Shown: piece after piece, positions 60,701 through 64,000 of the stretch
Layout: each line of letters starts with the position of its first letter
How positions within the stretch are numbered: the first letter of the stretch is position 1
Position numbers and translations under genes: made by a program
The notes under the pieces: generated by a model
The model's database searches: none
What the model was told of the DNA's origin: nothing
Seen by the model: only the letters and a program-made list of their open reading frames with translations
Source of the DNA: Prostheceraeus crozeri
Lineage: Eukaryota > Platyhelminthes > Polycladida > Euryleptidae
Length of the DNA: 64,000 nt
Assembly (NCBI GenBank): GCA_907163375.1
Contig: CAJQUW010007878.1
Coordinates: 248,001 to 312,000 of the forward strand
Direction: 5' to 3'

Positions 60701-62238
60701 ACGACGAAAAGCAAATATATTGCATTTTCATCCCAAATTCAATAGCAGATTGACAGTAAATTGAGCTTCGTATTTGTTGTTCTTATCAGCACTTAGAACG
60801 AATATAAACCCTATGAAAACATCTTTATAGATTTCAGAACAAATTTATTGCCCTGTGTTTTCAATGTACTTGGTCGTTTCAGCACATTCACAATCAAAGA
60901 AAGAAAAATAACGACTTCAGATATTTCTACATTTTGAGAAGTAGAATGGACTCCGCTCCTCGGTTACATTCACATATTAGAGTCTGTCCGCCTCCACCTG
61001 TAGAGGAACCATCGCTGTCACTAGACGCCAATAACTAGGAACCATGAAAGAGTAGCGAGTGTGTGAAGGTTTCCGCTTCCCATAGTTTGCTAGTATGGCT
61101 TTACGCCTTGGGTAAGGGAACGGTGGGAAAAACTTATTGAATAAACGAAGAAGTTCGAAGGAGCATATATGCAGTTACATTCCTATAAAATACAAGTTGA
61201 CTACCTGATTTGACGAAAAATGTAGCATCTGCCAAGTAATTTTTTTGGACATTCAAGCTCTTGTTTATAAATTTGCCTTACAAAAATAACAGAGTAGAAG
61301 AATCAACTTCCGTATTTTTCAACATATGAATGAATACCCTCTGATGAAAACTATTTTTTTTAGTTACACTATTAAGCAAGTATGATTACTTACTAAGCCT
61401 ATGTATAGAATGAAAATCATTTTCCGGTCGATCTTGCGCATGGCTGTGGCCATTTAAACGAGTAAGATTTAGAGGCATGATGTCCATACGCCCATCGCTG
61501 CAAAATTTTTTGAAAACCTCAACGGTTTTTGACTGTCATTTTGACACTTTTCCTCATTGTAGTGCTAGTTGGCCAAACTTAGCACTGACCACATATTCTT
61601 ATCGATTCAAATGGTCATAAAGGAAACGTGAGGCCTTACAGAAGCGTTGTCATTCAGTTGATGGGTCCTAGCCAGTTCGTGTATACATAATTGCTTCGTG
61701 CATTGCATCCATACACGTAAATCGATTGAGGATGTAAACAACCACGTATTTATCGGGTCTGGTTCAATTAAATTCTCGAAAAATCAATCAATTCTCTAAA
61801 TTTCTCAAAATGTGCAGTGAATCATTGCACAATTTTGCACATATTTTCGGCGCAAGCCTAATATTACAATGAGAGCTTCACCACACAAATTTCATTCTTA
61901 ACATCGTTGGGCAATCGTAAGTAGGTAGGCGCATATTGAGCGGAAATGAAATAATTAAGTTCCCTGAAGATAGCTTCGTGAAGAAGATAGAAATTAATTG
62001 GAAACTAATTGAATAGAAATTAATTGTTCTTATACTAATATAGCTTTAATTGGCGTTCCCTTACTTTAGAAGCGAAATACACAAATGCACTTTGTGGCAC
62101 CGTATAGAAATTCTTTAAAATTGAAACATTGATGTCTTAGAACTAAAACACTTATGCAGTAGAAAACGGAGATCAAAGGCAATATCGATCAAGGGAGCAT
62201 CAATAGATGAACGATAAATATAGAATGTATCATGAGTA
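57723..62238. other. AT-rich intergenic DNA, no gene identified
   Basis: Short frames only. TACTGTATTTCTTCGAAAAG at about 58222 resembles a dispersed MITE end seen in other invertebrates, but no partner was found. A hairpin followed by a CGAAATATT word at 59060-59082 is discussed as a finding. Confidence 0.45.
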
Positions 62239-62241
62239 ATA

Positions 62242-63078
62242 CAGTGTGTTCATGAAGTCACTGTGCACCTCTTCTAACTTTGTTTTGCCAAAGAAAACAG
62301 TCGTAATTTTACAATTGTAGATATCTATCACTTGCACAGAGTCACTGGCTCGTTTGGGAAGCGCAATTGAGTAGCTTGCGACATTCAACATGATCTAGAA
62401 TTTGAATTTAACTTCACATTTGTCAGCTACTAACTCGGTTAAGATCAGTACGTTGCATTTCGAAGCTAAGCATGGTATACTGTCAATGCGAGAGAAGAAC
62501 TTCTTGGTCGAAAATGTTTTTCGCGCCAATGGGGAATATAATAATGAGGTGAAGAAGGGGTTTTTAGAAAGACTTCCTACATCTGATTTGCCTCATCGAA
62601 ATGTTGATTGGAGTCCAATCAGTGAGTTCAGAAAAGCTGACTCGGTGCACGATCCATCACGCTCAGATCGACCATTAGGCCCTAATCTTAAGTGATAAAA
62701 AAAGTTATTCCTGAAAATGCTATTTCTGAAGCTATGACTCATTGCCCAAACAAGTTGATGCGTCGCTTATCCCAAGAAGTGGGTCTATCTCTCGGGGCGG
62801 CTCATCCTGCTGTAAGAAAGAACATAGGCCTATATCCGTACCGCATCTCTGGCCAACATGAATTGAATGATGCCGATCATGACAAGCGTTTGTAATTCAA
62901 GTACTGTGTTTGGTTCAAGGAAAATCTAAATGTAAATAATGTTCTCGATAAGACTTTCTTTTCTGATGAAGCTTGGTTTCATCTATCAAGGCATTTCAGT
63001 AGTCAGAGTTCCCGCATATGGTCTAGTGAAAACCCACACGAATTTGTTGAGAAGCCATTACATTATCTTATGTCAAAA
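62242..63078 (+). mobile_element. Mariner-like transposon, truncated at the 3' side
   Basis: A left end CAGTGTGTTCATGAAGTCAC begins after a TA dinucleotide at 62240. The transposase reads from about 62486 (MREKNFLVENVFRANGEYNN, the first helix-turn-helix). It continues with DLPHRNVDWSPISEFRKADS, the second helix-turn-helix region (NKLMRRLSQEVGLSLGAAHP) and the catalytic TFFSDEAWFHLSRHF (Asp at about 62964) with RIWSSENPHEFVE. The block corresponding to the last catalytic Asp (usually WCA.......FF.G) and the right terminus are missing. One frame change near 62690 and one stop at 62893 break the frame. Similar transposases are common in insects, ticks and spiders. Confidence 0.85.
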
Positions 63079-63094
63079 CTACAAATGCTTGGAG

Positions 63095-63300
63095 TAGTAA
63101 GCAAGTGACAAACACTCGACCGGCGCCCCCCCCTCTGGAACGGTAGAGTGTCGTGGTCGGCCGCCGTGGTGCTTCGGGTCTGAGTCCCCCCCCTCTGGAA
63201 CGACAGAGGTTGTGGTCTGTCGTGGTGTGCCGGCCAGGTGGGTTCACGTTCACAACATGTTCGCTGACTCCCCCCCCCCTCTGCAACGACAGAGTGTGAG
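63095..63300 (+). repeat. C-tract repeat boxes (C7-9 TCTGGAACGRYAGAG)
   Basis: CCCCCCCTCTGGAACGGTAG at about 63126, a similar box with ACGACAGAGG at about 63186 and one with TGCAACGACAGAG at about 63271 are separated by GC-rich spacers. A fourth box (CCCCCCCCTCTGGACAG) lies at about 63653. The GC content and homopolymers are unlike the rest of the window. Confidence 0.75.
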
Positions 63301-63326
63301 ACTCGGGTGAGTTGGTCCGACCGCCT

Positions 63327-63402
63327 GGTTGACGTGGGCGACCGTCTAGGTTGACGTGGGCGACCGTCCAGGTTGACGTGGGCGACCGTCTAGGTTGTCG
63401 TG
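63327..63402 (+). repeat. 22-bp minisatellite, 3.4 copies
   Basis: GGTTGACGTGGGCGACCGTC plus two bases repeats at 63327, 63349 and 63371 with one variable base. A partial fourth copy starts at 63393. Confidence 0.9.
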
Positions 63403-63414
63403 GATGGTGAAATG

Positions 63415-63925
63415 GCTGCCAGATTCGGATTCAGCGTAAAATTCTGCATCTGTGGTGTGATTTCCAGCTCAATCGGCGAGAAAAAATTTTTCTTCAAAAT
63501 TTTAACAGAGTTAGAATTTGGGACGTTTTGGTCTGTAGCGCCCAAACGAAGCATCCGATGAGAAAACGGAGGCCAGATTCGGATTCAGCGTGAAATTCTG
63601 CATCGATATGGTGAGTTTCAAGTCAATCGGAGAGAAAAATTTTCGCTGACGTCCCCCCCCCTCTGGACAGCTTGCTTCGATTTTGGCTTCCAGTGGACGG
63701 ATTTTGTCGTGCGATAGCTCGTTTGAAAGCTAAGAGTGAGACAAATTCACTGAAAGAATCGGCTTGTTCCTATCTGTCTTTGTTTAGATGTGAGACGCCA
63801 TTTAAGATTTTGGGACATTGGCGAAAAACGACAGAGTTAGAATTTGGGACGTTTTGGGCTGTAGCACCAAAACGAAGGCTCGGATGGGTAAACGGAGGCC
63901 AGATTTGGAATCAGCTTGATGTTAT
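63415..63925 (+). repeat. Diverged higher-order tandem repeat
   Basis: GCCAGATTCGGATTCAGCGT occurs near 63418 and 63571 and, changed, near 63897. AGAGTTAGAATTTGGGACGT occurs near 63508 and 63833. ACGGAGGCCAGATT follows the GTAGCRCC(A/C)AAACGAAG block in both later copies. The spacing is about 325 bp. No coding frame is convincing. Confidence 0.7.
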
Positions 63926-63928
63926 TGT

Positions 63929-64000
63929 CCAATGAGGATCATCATCCAATGAGAATCAAGCATTTCTTTATAAATAGCGAGCCTTCCACAGTGAGAATCA
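63929..64000 (+). promoter_or_regulatory. Double CCAAT plus TATA promoter facing out of the window
   Basis: CCAATGAG at 63929-63936 and CCAATGAG at 63946-63953 (17 bp apart) are followed by TATAAATA at 63969-63976. Initiation would be expected just before 64000. This compact arrangement is typical of replication-dependent histone genes and other strongly expressed small genes. The coding part would lie beyond the window. Confidence 0.4.

Noticed and set aside
1-64000. CRISPR array, bacterial operon or phage region
   Set aside because: No regularly spaced repeats, no ribosome-binding-site-led gene chains, and the sequence has eukaryotic introns and transposons.

Overview
The window looks like nuclear DNA from a non-model invertebrate animal. 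It is AT-rich, has spliced reading frames, no long bacterial-type operons, and a dense load of transposable elements. The lineages are typical of invertebrate genomes: hAT, mariner, several non-LTR retrotransposons (LINEs) and a GIY-YIG Penelope-like element. I cannot name the phylum from sequence alone. Most long open frames are parts of transposable elements or their relics, and much of the window is AT-rich DNA in which I see no gene.

Layout. 1-2.64 kb: a decayed copy of a large multi-copy invertebrate protein family ending in a cysteine-rich motif. 3.9-7.8 kb: short tandem repeats, a foldback element and two tRNA-derived SINE-like units. 7.9-8.5 and 25.4-26.1 kb: two inverted copies of a 660-bp unknown repeat. 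9.0-10.7 kb: a hAT-like terminus and an RTE-like LINE. 11.2-12.6 kb: the first candidate host gene (minus strand), with a possible divergent first exon on the plus strand. 14.3-20.5 kb: a SINE-like unit, three LINE fragments and a Penelope-like element with hammerhead-like termini. 29.0-30.4 kb: a LINE with an inserted small element. 34.1-34.7 kb: another LINE fragment. 37.2-38.8 kb: a tandem repeat, then a broken THAP domain between short inverted repeats.

39.9-43.2 kb holds the best gene of the window: a complete-looking hAT-like DNA transposon with perfect 8-bp target-site duplications, inverted termini and a two-exon, 742-residue transposase. 45.6-47.7 kb: a candidate host gene on the minus strand whose last exon appears to be split by a 452-bp hAT MITE. 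48.1-48.7 kb: a further MITE-like unit. 56.2-57.7 kb: a LINE split by a 1,009-bp hAT element. 62.2-63.1 kb: a mariner-like transposase truncated by C-rich tandem repeats. The last 80 bases look like a double-CCAAT/TATA promoter pointing out of the window.

The elements do not form a pathway. They record nested insertions: hAT in a LINE, a small element in a LINE, and a MITE in a probable host exon. All family names rest on motifs recognised by eye. No database search was run.
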